Below are positions 10,858 through 20,662 of a stretch of 29,336 nucleotides of DNA, one piece after another; positions within the stretch are counted from its first letter, which is position 1, and every line of letters begins with the position of its first letter. The notes beneath the pieces are model-generated. The model was not told the DNA's origin, searched no databases, and saw nothing but the letters and a program-made list of their open reading frames with translations. Both the position numbers and the translations under genes were made by a program. The stretch covers positions 140,719 through 170,054 of the forward strand of contig FLMG01000941.1 of assembly GCA_900088475.1 (NCBI GenBank). The letters run 5' to 3'. The DNA is from Hyphochytrium catenoides. Lineage: Eukaryota; Sar; Hyphochytriomycetes; Hyphochytriales; Hyphochytriaceae.

Positions 10858-12580
10858 ATGGCAGATCTTACGCTTCTTAGCGATGGACTGGAGGACGTTC
10901 TCGTGAACGTAGGCGATTTCTCACTTGAGAGTGAACATTTCTCAGCGGAAGTAAGGGGTAACAATGTCTTCCAGTCACCGAGTCTTCGGGGATCGTGGCA
11001 GAGTCCCGTCGTCGGACGAAAAGATGAAAAGAATGTTTCTCCGCTCACAGAAGAGGAACTCAACTTGCTCACTCAAGAGGAAGGAGTCATGCTACTGGAT
11101 GACTGTCTACAGCTTGATGGTGGGGAACTCTTGCGCACCGCGGGAGAGGCAAGCGGTAAGTACCTGCGCATTGAGCGACTTTGTAGCCTCTCTCGTACAC
11201 CCGTACCAGCCTTTCCTCATGAAAACACTTTCTCTCTTGAGGGCCTTGCATGTCATGCTTGGACTTCCCCATTTACCTACTGCATCTTTCTTCTGCCTTG
11301 GCTCCCGCCAACCTATGGGCCAAATGACTCTTTAACCTCTCATTCTCTTTTACTCATCTTACTCTTTTCTCCGCAGGACTTTCAACTGCTGAGCTGGATC
11401 CTCTCTCTGAACTGAACTTTTTGGTGGAAGAGGACAAACGGAAGGACGGACCACAGTTCCAATCGCCAATGCGATCAGGCTCGTTGGATTTCTTCTGCTT
11501 TGACGCGTTTAGCACTCCTAACAGGTGAGACTCTGTCGCACCTCTTCTCTCCTTGTGCTGCGGTTTTCTCTCTGCCACTCTTTCCCTTGTCTCTAGATTT
11601 ACGTGGCCACTTTCGCTATCCTGCCTCGAGACTCCATTCTTCCGCACCTGTCTCGTCCCTTATCTGCTGTGTCATTCAATAACTGGAAGCTGGCTCTCGC
11701 TTTTACTTTGCTGCTTTGTCTGCCGCTTCCCTCCCCAAATTCCATCCCTACCAGGCCATCTAGAAGGCTTCCGCTTTCTGGAACAGAGAGTGCGATAGTC
11801 TCGCCTTGTCGACCTGAACGGCTTCACTCCTTTAGCAAAATTTCTCGGTCTTTCACCTTTTCTCCGGTGCCCCAAAGGACTTCTCGAGGTCTAACGGAGG
11901 AGGGGCCTACTCACAAGTTAGAGTTCAAGGCACCAATGCAGGAATCTATTGACGGTGAGACCTAGTTTTCTTCTCGTCTCAGCTTTGAGCTGAACTAGAC
12001 TTGGTTATATCCTCCACTCATCGAATGTCTTCATACCCTTTACGTCCCTCCTTTAGCTCATGCAATCCCTCCCTCTCACTGCGTTCAATCGTCGAGTGCT
12101 TACCCCTGTGCCCGTCTTCGATTCGTCCGTTGTCTAGGTCTAAATCCTGCCAAGCGCGCACGTAGTACATCTCTTACTCAAGATCCTACTCCAGAGATAA
12201 AGGAGAAGGCTCAGAATGAGGAGCCAGCACAACGGCTAAACTTCTCTTCTTTCTCCATTGGCAGCAAAGACTTATTGCCACGTATCCGTCATAGAGAGCT
12301 GGCTAAGGTTGATTATGGAGGCCCCCGAAGAAAGAGAGAGGCTGAAGTAAGGAGGCCAAAGCTGCGTTCAAAGCTTCTACAGAGCAGTAGGACGAGAGCT
12401 TCAAGTGAAGATTCTGCACCGAGACTTGAGGAACACATAGAGAAAGAAAACTCTAGAGCGGTTCTCACTCTTCTCCCTCCAAAACGCTACCTCATTGGAA
12501 AGAGCGAGGGAACGGACACCTTTGTTTCCCTGAAGGAGATCAATGAGCGGATCAACTCTCCTTCGGTTTCTCAACACTAG
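10858..12580 (+). CDS. Hypothetical protein, probably disordered and basic at the C-terminus, four exons
   Basis: Model join(10858..11155,11377..11524,11755..11954,12138..12580), 362 residues; all three introns have GT..AG ends (GTAAGT, GTGAGA, GTGAGA donors) and phases agree. The first ATG begins MADLTLLSDGLEDVLVNVGD. The N-terminal half is acidic with short hydrophobic clusters (EEELNLLTQEEGVMLLDDCL; ELDPLSELNFLVEED). The second half is Ser/Pro/Arg/Lys-rich, with FSSFSIGSKDLLPRIRHREL and a patch GGPRRKREAEVRRPKLR that could be a nuclear localisation signal. It has no signal peptide and no membrane segment. Acidic modules plus a basic tail would fit a chromatin, transcription or cytoskeletal adaptor, but I recognise no domain and assign no function. 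The gene converges on the bL32m-like gene. Confidence 0.7.
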
Positions 12581-12967
12581 GTCTCTACCACGATCTGTCT
12601 TCACTAGGCCGCTACCATCACCTCTCTTCTTTGTCTGTCTCTCTTCTTCTGACTGTCTACTGCTTCTCAACCACAACACGAGGTTCAAGGCAACCAGTTG
12701 TAGCGAAAGCTGCCCAACCAAGCATCTAGTCCAGCCTCTTTCTTCCTCTAGCCCTTCCATTTTGACTTTCTTCTTCTTGTTCTTTGTACATTGCCAAGCA
12801 AAAAACCCTATTTATATTACAGAGGCTCTCAACCTGAGCCGTTCAACTTTTGGGGGTCAACCTGCACACTCAAGGTGTGCCCCTATCTCCCCACTCCAAC
12901 TAAAAGAGAAGAGAAGAGAGAAGACGAGAAGGAATAATAGAGCGGATCTCCTAACGCAATAAAAGTA
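12581..12967. other. Convergent intergenic spacer
   Basis: 387 nt between two stop codons facing each other (12580 plus, 12968 minus). It should contain both 3' untranslated regions. Composition is pyrimidine-rich in its first half and purine-rich near 12900-12945. No gene seen. Confidence 0.7.
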
Positions 12968-13849
12968 CTATACAATGGCTTCTTCAGATGACGTCGCTTG
13001 CCCATCCTGCCCATCGCTGCCAGCTCTGTCCCCCACCTTTTGCATCTTCTTTCCCTTCCTGGCCTTTCCCTCCTTCTTTCCTTTGCGTTCCATATCCTCC
13101 GTTGTCCCTTCTTGCTTTTGATCTTCTGCTAAGGATGAAGTCTTCTTCTTCGGCCGCCGCTTCTTCTTGATCGCGCTGCTCTGTCCTATTTCCACTTCGG
13201 AACCCTTAGGCTTCTTCTTCTTTTTCTTCTTCTTTTTTCCTGTCTGTGAAGCCAACTCGGGGTGTCCGATGAGAACCAGCTCTCGGAGTAGATCAGATAT
13301 CTTCTCCGCCTCAACTTCAATATCTTCGGGCACATCTGAATCCTCAGCTTCATCCTCCCCTACTTTCCGTGCGCTACCCCTCTTCCCGTGTCCACTGCCG
13401 TAGCAGGCAGAAAGATTATCATGGAAGTGGCCACAAAGTGGACAAAGAGGGGTGGCAGCAAGAAAATCTTCAAAGATCTTATCTTCTACTTGCTGAGGAA
13501 GGCGACGAGGGCTCCTTCTCTTCACATCTTGTCTCTGATCTTTGTGCCTCCTTTTGTCGCTCTTTCTTTTGGTGCTGCTCTTGAGCTCAGCAGATTGTTC
13601 AGGTACGCTAGAACTCGCTGTGGAGAGCCATCTCTGTCCCAGAAGGTTCACCGAACTTTGAGCCCAGTCAGGCGGTGCCTTCCACGCCCTATTAAGATAA
13701 ATGGAGTCAATCGGAGGGAGGGTAAGCGAAACGACACCCCCAGTAGTCGAGGAAGCCCAACAGATGATGACATACCAGGAAGAGGGCAAGTGGTGCCGCA
13801 GGTGATGTCCAAGACAGGTAGGCACTCGTTTCCCAAATGCAGTAATCAT
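12968..13849 (-). CDS. Probable mitochondrial protein with bL32m-like zinc-ribbon segment and lysine-rich tail
   Basis: Model complement join(12968..13688,13776..13849), 264 residues. The 87-nt intron 13689-13775 (GTATGT..ATAG) joins in phase; it is also free of stops, so an unspliced reading of 293 residues exists. The N-terminus (about 1-50) has Arg, His and Ser but almost no acid and includes LGQRWLSTASS, typical of a mitochondrial leader and cleavage region. Then follow KRKSDKRRHK, reminiscent of the basic start of ribosomal protein L32, and CPLCGHFHDNLSAC (Cys107, 110, 120), with the C-x2-C-x9-C spacing of mitochondrial L32. The expected fourth Cys is Ser123. The last 110 residues are acidic, then Lys-rich (a run of nine Lys) and look disordered. 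The bL32m assignment is an inference; another nucleic-acid-binding mitochondrial or nucleolar protein is possible. Confidence 0.55.
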   Translation of the reverse strand: MITAFGKRVPTCLGHHLRHHLPSSWYVIICWASSTTGGVVSLTLPPIDSIYLNRAWKAPPDWAQSSVNLLGQRWLSTASSSVPEQSAELKSSTKRKSDKRRHKDQRQDVKRRSPRRLPQQVEDKIFEDFLAATPLCPLCGHFHDNLSACYGSGHGKRGSARKVGEDEAEDSDVPEDIEVEAEKISDLLRELVLIGHPELASQTGKKKKKKKKKPKGSEVEIGQSSAIKKKRRPKKKTSSLAEDQKQEGTTEDMERKGKKEGKARKGKKMQKVGDRAGSDGQDGQATSSEEAIV

Positions 13850-14373
13850 TTCAAATTGCAGTCGTTAGAAAGTCTGATTGCGACGAATGCCTTCAATCTC
13901 AACAATCCCCTAGCAGCGAGCAGCCTCTCGGACGTCAAATAGCATTTCGCTTCAGCCAAGCTCCCGTCGTGCTTAGCACCCGCCCAGAGCTAGCTAGGCT
14001 CCAGTCAATGCGAGGTGGTCCTGTTACTGGATCTGCAACACTTAGGAGAGCGATGACAGGCGAGAGCCTTTTTAGGGAGGACTCTATATCTGAAGATTAT
14101 TGGATAAATGTCGCCGCCTCCGATCTTCGCTCCACTCATTTTTTCTCAATGCCGATCTCCCTTGCTTTGGGGTCTGTCTTCGTTAGCTTCGGGCTCTTCC
14201 GAATATAGGTCCACACTGATAACCGCAAGTACTCAACTCAGATCTGATTCTTCACTGATATATTTGCGTGTTGATATTGCTTCGCGCTCACGTCATCGCG
14301 AAAGTGCGCAGCGGGAACTCTCGAGAACTGGATAATGACAGATGATGGGACTCCGGTCTTCAAGGACTTCTGA
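13805..14373 (+). CDS. Candidate small gene, possibly AIM24-like, exon structure incomplete
   Basis: A start at 13805 (MSKT) with a donor at 13818 can join in phase to an acceptor at 13861, opening a long frame from 13862 that includes GRQIAFRFSQAPVVLSTRPE, GGPVTGSATLRRAMTGESLF and SEDYWINVAASD and stays open to 14208. A likely last exon ends in NWIMTDDGTPVFKDF before TGA at 14371-14373. The run GSATLRRAMTGESLF recalls the LKR-x-GESLF region of AIM24 domain proteins (mitochondrial and bacterial), but this is a guess from a short stretch. The implied first intron is only 44 nt, shorter than others here, and the start lies inside exon 1 of the opposite-strand gene, so the 5' end is doubtful. 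The middle join is unresolved. Confidence 0.35.
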
Positions 14374-14603
14374 AGGCTGGTCAAGGGGCAGGGGTAAGTA
14401 GTTCTAGGGTCAGACGATAGGGAATGTGGCAATGGGGATGGCCTCTCTTTGAGCGTCATTCTTTATCTTCACAGTTGAACACTGGTCTGGACGACATTTG
14501 ATAGCAGCAGTCTGGTGCGGTGTTCAAAGGTGGTTGAGCTGACCGCTCTGCGGGCCCTGAAGTGCCTGTTAGACGGCTGGCGTTTGCTCACCTAGAGAGG
14601 AGT

Positions 14604-16379
14604 ATGGCGCTTAGACGGAGAATAGCAGTGCTAACTAGGAATATTGCTCTGAGCGGGTCGCGATGGAGCAGCACTGCCACTGATGTGGCACCTGGGAGTC
14701 TACACAACCTCTCTCTCACTAGTCTTGCACCACATCCTCCGCCTTCAGAGGCTTATCAGGACGATATCAAGCGGCTTGCAGAGGTCATCTCCCGCCATCA
14801 CAGGTCTATTCATCATCTCTATCATGGGCCTTGAGAGCCAACTAAAGCTCACTGCTCCATGCTAGGCCACTCATTATAACCGGTGCGGGCATGAGCACAG
14901 CGTCAGGAATCCCTGACTATCGAGGACCTTTTGGCAGCTATTCCCGTGGCCACAAGCCCATGAGTCATCAAGAGTTTATGAAGAATGTGGCTTCCAGACA
15001 GCGCTATTGGGCGAGGAATTACGTGGTAGGAGATCTCTTCAACTGCGAAGAGCTTCATTGTGCGATGATGTTGACACAACCTCTGACGACCCGCTTCTGT
15101 CAACTCCTTTTGGCACATCTCTCTACCTCCTTCGTCTGTGGCCCCAAGGGTTTCGCTTTTTTCTCCTTGGCCAGACCAAACTATGGCCACATCGCTCTAG
15201 CTAGTTTAGAAAAGATAGGCCTGGTTGACGGTATTATTACTCAGAACGTTGACAGGTGAGCGACGCCTAACAGTAACTCTTCTTGACCTCTGCGCTCTCG
15301 CATGGCTGAGACCTACCTTTGTCCTACTGCCTCTCTTCCTGTCATGTCGTCGATCACCGCTCTCGTACGGCTTTCTGTCTCCTGATATGTCCTAACCGCT
15401 TGCTTCGGGCAGACTGCACCAGAAGGCTGGCTCTCAGAACGTGGTAGATTTGCACGGGAACAATGACCAAGTGGTAAGACGGTTCTCGTTCGCAAGCTAT
15501 TCCCTTAGGGGTTTTTTACAAGGCCAGGCCCATTGCTCAGCTTATTCTCCTTGTCCGTGTAGATCTGTATGAGCTGTCATCAGATAGAAGAAAGAAGTAG
15601 CTATCAGGAGAGGCTCCGACAGATGAATGAGGAGTGGTTGCGGGGTAATCTTAGGGACTACAAAAATGTGGAAGAGATTCGAGCAGATGGCGATGCCGAT
15701 TTCGGGAAAGCTGACTATTCCACCTTTACCGTCCCGGCTTGTAAACACTGTGAAGGTATAGGCTCGTGGCTCTTGGGTTTGCCGTTGCACATACCCGTCT
15801 TGAAGTCTGGATGTGCCTTTGCCTCTCGTCCTGCTCTCTTCACCCGCCACATCGTTCTGCTCGGATTTCTTGTCGCGGGGCTAATCGATAGGACATCTTG
15901 CTCTGAGAATCGCGATAGTTGTCTTTCCGTATTCCTAGACGCTGAAGAGAGAATCGCGACTAATTTGCCTCTCATCTAGGCATCATGAAGCCTAACGTGG
16001 TCTATTTTGGTGCGAGCGTGCCTACGCCTGTGGTGGAACATTGTTTTCAGCAAGTGGCAGAGGTACTTCCCTCACGCAGCTTTTTTGACGTCCAATTTAC
16101 CTCTAATTGAGCACTTTCTGCTGCGCCTGGTTCTCTGTCTCTTCAATGGGTCAGTCTGACCTTATAGTGGTAGCTGGTACCTCATTGGCGGTGTGGTCAG
16201 CCTTTCGCTTCGTGAAAGCTGGCAATGACAAAGGAAAGCCCATAGTCATAGTCAACATGGGGGAGACTAGGGCAGATCCTCTGGCATCAATGAAGATTCA
16301 AGCACCATGCTGTGAGGTTCTGGCTGGCGTTGAAGGGGAACTCAACCCTCTTGGTGCTGAGCAAGTTGTACTCCGATGA
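14604..16379 (+). CDS. Class II (SIRT4-like) NAD-dependent sirtuin, probably mitochondrial, seven exons
   Basis: Model join(14604..14803,14866..15025,15149..15255,15413..15473,15563..15755,15980..16062,16155..16379), 342 residues, all phases consistent. The N-terminal 40 residues are Arg-rich and nearly free of acid (MALRRRIAVLTRNIALSG), a likely mitochondrial targeting sequence. Catalytic landmarks are intact: GAGMSTASGIPDYR (from residue 73), RQRYWARNYV as in SIRT4, TQNVD (151-155), the catalytic His in DLHG (170), zinc cysteines CMSC (178, 181) and CKHC (236, 239), KPNVVYFG, and the NAD-contact segment VVAGTSLAVWSAFRF. Sirtuins of this class remove acyl groups from lysines or transfer ADP-ribose in mitochondria, using NAD. 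The 123-nt intron 15026-15148 has no stop and keeps frame, so a 41-residue insertion could be read if it were retained. Homologues lack that insert, so I splice it out. Confidence 0.92.
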
Positions 16380-17049
16380 ACGAAGAGAGTTAGAACACGA
16401 AGGGAGTAGGAAGCAGAAGCGATAGTATGATATATTTATGACTGTGATGGATGTCCCTTAATGTAACATAGAACCTAAGATGGGAGCCGCCTGCAGGGAT
16501 AAAGTGCTTCTAGCTTATGACGCTCTCGTTTCTGGACTGTATGTCCCCCCGTATGAGAGCAGCTGCGATGTACAAGGTCCAGCTCTTCCATTCAGTTCTT
16601 CTCCTGTCGCCTGATACTCCATTGGCCGTTGTTTTGCTTTGCTGTGAGGTCCAACTCACAACTCTCAGTAAAGCGACAAGCACAGAGAGTGTGGGCCAGA
16701 GTTCTGCAGCGTCACATGGCTTATCTTACATAAGTCGCTCTTCGTCTCACTCAGGTCTTGAGCTCGGTCTTGGGAGACAAGGTGCTGCGGCGTGTGTATG
16801 GAGAATAACGTGCCCGTGCGTTCCGGGGTTGCCGTTTCTGAAGAGAGATTGCCCCTAAGGTGGAGCTGAGAGCTTCGTCATGGAACTGAGTGACCTAAGA
16901 GTAAAAGGTGTGAGCAGAGGCAAAAGCGTGAAGGGATGACTACACGCCACAAAGAGTGATGAGGGAACCAAAGGCCACCAAGCGAGAGAACAGGAGGAAG
17001 AAGCAATTGACTGTTATTCACTAGAAATGGAGCGTCGCTGCACAGAGAT
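16380..17049. other. Spacer downstream of the sirtuin gene
   Basis: No convincing coding frame. It probably contains the 3' ends of the sirtuin gene and of the hypothetical minus-strand gene that follows. Stop-free frames here are short and without recognisable motifs. Confidence 0.5.
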
Positions 17050-17433
17050 TTAGCTGACAAGGAGCCTTCGTGATACCTTTGTTAGAAGTAGCTCCTCAAG
17101 ACCACGGAGTGGCTCGGCTGTGTGAGAGTCAGTGCCACGTGAGAGGCGAGCCGTGCAAGAAGAAGCAGTAGGTGAGAGAAGGGAGTCTCTTTCCGCATAG
17201 GAAGGAGGGCTTCTGGGTCCACTTGTCGAGAACTGCCCAGTTTCGCCTGTCTTGGGATCGGCTTCACCATTACTTTTGACGGGCTGTAGAGATGTGAAGC
17301 TCTCTATGTTGCTGAATATACGATGAAGATCATCCTCAACCACTCGTCCTGAGAGAGTTCCTCGTCTTGTTCTCTCTTTCTCGTCGAGCCTGCCCGATGC
17401 AGAGCCTGGTAAGGATGCCCTTTCCGCCGTCAT
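17050..17433 (-). CDS. Hypothetical protein, 127 residues
   Basis: A single stop-free frame from ATG at 17433, with even composition despite the pyrimidine-biased surroundings: Arg/Ser-rich start (MTAERASLPGSASGRLDEK), then VVEDDLHRIFSNIESFTSL, a Pro/Ser-rich middle, and LRGLEELLLTK near the end. It could be cut short: a donor-like AAG|GTATCA near the end and an acceptor about 39 nt later would give a slightly different C-terminus (KRRSISSE then stop). No domain is recognised. An upstream exon could be hidden in the assembly gap to its right. It may be a gene fragment or chance. Confidence 0.35.
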   Translation of the reverse strand: MTAERASLPGSASGRLDEKERTRRGTLSGRVVEDDLHRIFSNIESFTSLQPVKSNGEADPKTGETGQFSTSGPRSPPSYAERDSLLSPTASSCTARLSRGTDSHTAEPLRGLEELLLTKVSRRLLVS

Positions 17434-17521
17434 GACTGGAGCTTCTGATAGTGCTTCTTATGGGAGGTAATGGTTTCGGTTGTCTGCTGCCGTCCAAGCA
17501 TTCGGGTTCCTCTCCTTCTCA

Positions 17522-17582
17522 GTGTCCTCCTTCTTTCTCTTTCTCTTTCTCTTTCTCTTTCTCTTTCTCTCTCTCTCTCTCT
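17522..17582. repeat. (CTCTTT)n / (CT)n repeat at left edge of the gap
   Basis: About six copies of a hexamer CTTTCT pass into pure CT immediately before the N run. The sequence after the gap (18105-18122) is again pure CT. Confidence 0.92.
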
Positions 17583-18104
17583 NNNNNNNNNNNNNNNNNN
17601 NNNNNNNNNNNNNNNNNNNNNNNNNNNNNNNNNNNNNNNNNNNNNNNNNNNNNNNNNNNNNNNNNNNNNNNNNNNNNNNNNNNNNNNNNNNNNNNNNNNN
17701 NNNNNNNNNNNNNNNNNNNNNNNNNNNNNNNNNNNNNNNNNNNNNNNNNNNNNNNNNNNNNNNNNNNNNNNNNNNNNNNNNNNNNNNNNNNNNNNNNNNN
17801 NNNNNNNNNNNNNNNNNNNNNNNNNNNNNNNNNNNNNNNNNNNNNNNNNNNNNNNNNNNNNNNNNNNNNNNNNNNNNNNNNNNNNNNNNNNNNNNNNNNN
17901 NNNNNNNNNNNNNNNNNNNNNNNNNNNNNNNNNNNNNNNNNNNNNNNNNNNNNNNNNNNNNNNNNNNNNNNNNNNNNNNNNNNNNNNNNNNNNNNNNNNN
18001 NNNNNNNNNNNNNNNNNNNNNNNNNNNNNNNNNNNNNNNNNNNNNNNNNNNNNNNNNNNNNNNNNNNNNNNNNNNNNNNNNNNNNNNNNNNNNNNNNNNN
18101 NNNN
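17583..18104. other. Assembly gap (522 N)
   Basis: A run of 522 undetermined bases bounded on both sides by CT repeat. The gap most likely comes from a microsatellite too long or too repetitive to assemble; the N count may only be an estimate. Any frame reading through it is meaningless. Confidence 0.98.
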
Positions 18105-18489
18105 CTCTCTCTCTCTCTCTCTCCCTCTCACTCATTCTCTTCATTTCTCGGTTTCTCTCTCTTCTCTTCCTCTCCAGCCGACACGCAACAGAGCAGGGGA
18201 CTGGTAGTGCGGAATTTGACACTGAGCTGTATAGCAACAGCCAGAAACCTCACATATTTCCCCTGAATGTACGCTCCTTTTGAGACCCCCTAAACCTTAC
18301 GACAATGTAAAACTTCAAAGTGCGGTTGATGTTCCTTTGATGGCACCTCTCATCCATTTCATGCTGTTTCTCTCCGTTTGTATGAATGTTGTGAGGACTA
18401 TTGCGTGAAGCTCTGCCAGCAGCAGAGCATGTAACCCATACTATAGACATCTGCTCATGGGGAAAGCTGATCTCCTGCTCTTAAACTAG

Positions 18490-19821
18490 CGCTGGACGCT
18501 GTCTTTATAGACTGGAAGGAGGAAGGGGAGGACGCTGCTAGGCCAGTAATCGCTGCCTTGGCCAGTGATCGCTTGGACTGTGTGGTAAGCACCATGTCCA
18601 CGACCGCATGAGGGAGATATCGGTCTGCCTACCCAGACGATGATGATGTGTGAAACTTTGTTCAACCTGTGGTTAACATATAGCGAGAAGCTCTTCTCCC
18701 TCGCCTTTCAAGAACTTTCGAGGGAGGTGGGCGTGAATAGATCTTCATCTAAAGAGACTCTGACCCCTCAAAGAGCTTGGAGCTCTTGGTCTTAAACGTG
18801 GAACTGTGCCTTAGGCTCTTATAGGAGAAGTTCGCCCTTTTACTACTCCTAAGTTTGCTCATCTTCCCAGCTTCCCTTACGCTTGCTCTTCTGTTACTCC
18901 CACCCCTTCTCTGTCGATGGAATTATTACCTTCTTCACTTTTCTCCCCTATCCCTCCACCCTGGTGGCACTGGACGGAAGGCACGTGCTGCGTTCAGGTG
19001 AAGACAAGCTGTAGCCCTTGAGCGTGGTCTCACCATCCTTCGCCACCAGACAATGAATGGGGAAGCTTGGGGCCCTGCCACACGACATATGAGGGTGTGT
19101 TTGGCGCTGCAATTGTAAGAAAGTTCACAGTGCTGTCGCTAGCGGCCACCACTATGGCGCACTCTTCCTCTCCATATGTGCCAAGAAGCCCCACTTCGCT
19201 GCCCATTCCTCATCTGTCTTCTTCCTGTGAAAAGCGTTGCCTGCAAGATTTTGAGCAGCTGCGTGCGAGTGCGTTGTTATTGGAGATCAGGTCCCGCCAT
19301 AGAGCTCGCAATTTGAGTATATATGCAAAGCGTGCCTTCTTGGAGGAAGTCTGGCTCATCAGAGGCGTAGCCTGTAGCCTGTACCACGTATAAGCTGCGG
19401 GGCTGTGACCTCTATTTCCAGGAAGACAGAGCTTAGCATTGCCGCGGGAGGGTATTCTTTACTCGCGGCCTTGATGCAAGGGATGTTTCTTCTTCTTGGC
19501 CCATTCTCCCTTCAAACAGGAGTCTCTAACCTAATCCATCCTCTGGGAACTGAAGACCCACCAGAAGGAGTCCTGTTCATCTACTTTAAACTTTCCATTG
19601 GAAGCTTGATTGGCTGCACCTTATGCCAGAAACACCCTCCATCCTCGAGCAATAGGTCCTAGGCACCAATGCAAGCTTTCCGTCTTCATGCGGTGTTACG
19701 AGAGTAGGCAACAGGGAGAGATGTATCCTCTCAGGAGCACCCTCCGCAGCTGCACTTATCCCCTCCGGCTCGGCTGCTGGATCCGGCAAAAAGATTGCCT
19801 ACAGCACCCACTGAGGCGTAG
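18490..19821 (+). CDS. Candidate multi-exon gene with an RCC1-repeat-like stretch, model unresolved
   Basis: Several pieces look like exons of one plus-strand gene. 18490-18584 is open between a TAG acceptor and a GTAAGC donor and holds AVFIDWKEEGEDAARPVIAA. A frame ending at 18997 contains STLVALDGRHVLRSG and joins in phase (52-nt intron) to 19050-19290, which begins DNEWGSLG and continues through VLSLAATTMAHS to CLQDFEQLRASALLLEIR. The joined GRHVLRSG-DNEWGSLG matches the core of an RCC1 repeat (x-G-D-N-x-x-G-x-L-G). 19422 onward is open in phase (KTELSIAAGGYSLLAALMQG), and a possible last exon ends LPTAPTEA at 19821. RCC1 repeats form beta-propellers. No full repeat array can be shown, and the acceptor of the exon ending at 18997 is unclear. 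More exons may lie at 18178-18268 or in the gap. Confidence 0.33.
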
Positions 19822-20662
19822 CAAGAAAACTGACCCAACCGCCTCGAACCTTCGATACCAAGAGCTACCGAATGGCCAGATCTCGAATGAAAGGACAATC
19901 CTACGACTTGGTCCCAGACCAATCGTACCGTTTGTCCGAGCTCACTTAGCCTTTGTTGCGTCTCCCTTTTCCGTCCTCCTGTGCATGAGGAATCACTCCT
20001 TATACTTCCCGGTCAGGGCGGTCAACTACGGCCGCCGTGCTTGCTTATCAACCCTCAGAAACCAGGGGATACTGAGGCTATGTCCTCATAAATTGTGTGG
20101 GGCCATTGGCCCGCGCTCGTGCTGAGGCTCCGACCTTGTGAAGATTGGTATGATGGCTTTGATGTGATGCTTGATTCGGAACCGGAATGACAAGAGTTAG
20201 GGGTGGAACCCATGCTATCCTGAATATATGGTTATCTATCCCTTATTTGTCCAAGTAGGCGTCAACATCAATCAAGCAGAAATCAAACTCTTTCTCTTTT
20301 GATGAATCTGAAAGCTTCATGAGAGTCTGCAGCTTGGTCTGCAGACAGAGATTGAGTTCTGCAGATCTGACATTCACACTGCTGCTGATGCTGATGCTGA
20401 TGCTCTGGCCTTGATGTGCTGCCATTCTGGTGCGGGGTTACTAGCATTAGTGGCGGGCCTGTACCTCTTTCATCCGTGTAACGCGTTCCGTAGCTCGTAG
20501 GGCATCCTAATCGAGATGCCGCTTCGACTTCAACAGATATGAAGGCTCAAGGGATATGAAAGCTCCATACGTCCTCAGCCTTCGTTGGTAGGGCTCTGCC
20601 TAGTACCACTTGAAGGCTTTCGAAGAATACACGCCTCGCCACTGAGGACACTGTGAAACATA
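19822..20662. other. Spacer upstream of the WD40 gene, with one short minus-strand frame
   Basis: About 840 nt with no convincing multi-exon gene. A plus-strand frame stays open to 20125 but shows no motif and no splice support. The only other coding candidate is the 60-codon minus-strand frame at 20243-20425. The promoter of the WD40 gene should lie towards the right end. Confidence 0.45.
20243..20425 (-). CDS. Possible small protein, 60 residues
   Basis: An ATG-initiated frame of 60 codons: a polar start rich in Ser/Ile (GQSISISISSSVNV), an amphipathic middle (AELNLCLQTKLQTLMKLSDS) suited to a helix or short coiled coil, and an acidic/hydrophobic end (FDFCLIDVDAYLDK). Composition is unlike the surrounding spacer and nothing opposes it on the other strand. 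It could be a complete small protein diverging from the WD40 gene 238 bp away, or one exon of a larger gene. No family recognised. Confidence 0.4.
   Translation of the reverse strand: MAAHQGQSISISISSSVNVRSAELNLCLQTKLQTLMKLSDSSKEKEFDFCLIDVDAYLDK

Noticed and set aside
10650-11072. Minus-strand frame of 140 codons
   Set aside because: It lies antisense to exon 1 of the four-exon gene at 10858, which has consistent splice phases; no motif seen.
12401-12962. Frames 12401-12760 (minus) and 12543-12962 (plus)
   Set aside because: The first is antisense to the last exon of the gene at 10858; the second overlaps its end in another frame and continues into the convergent spacer without any motif.
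17430-18283. Long open frames of 230-270 codons crossing the gap on both strands
   Set aside because: They consist almost wholly of undetermined bases plus Ser-Leu or Arg-Glu runs from the flanking dinucleotide repeat.
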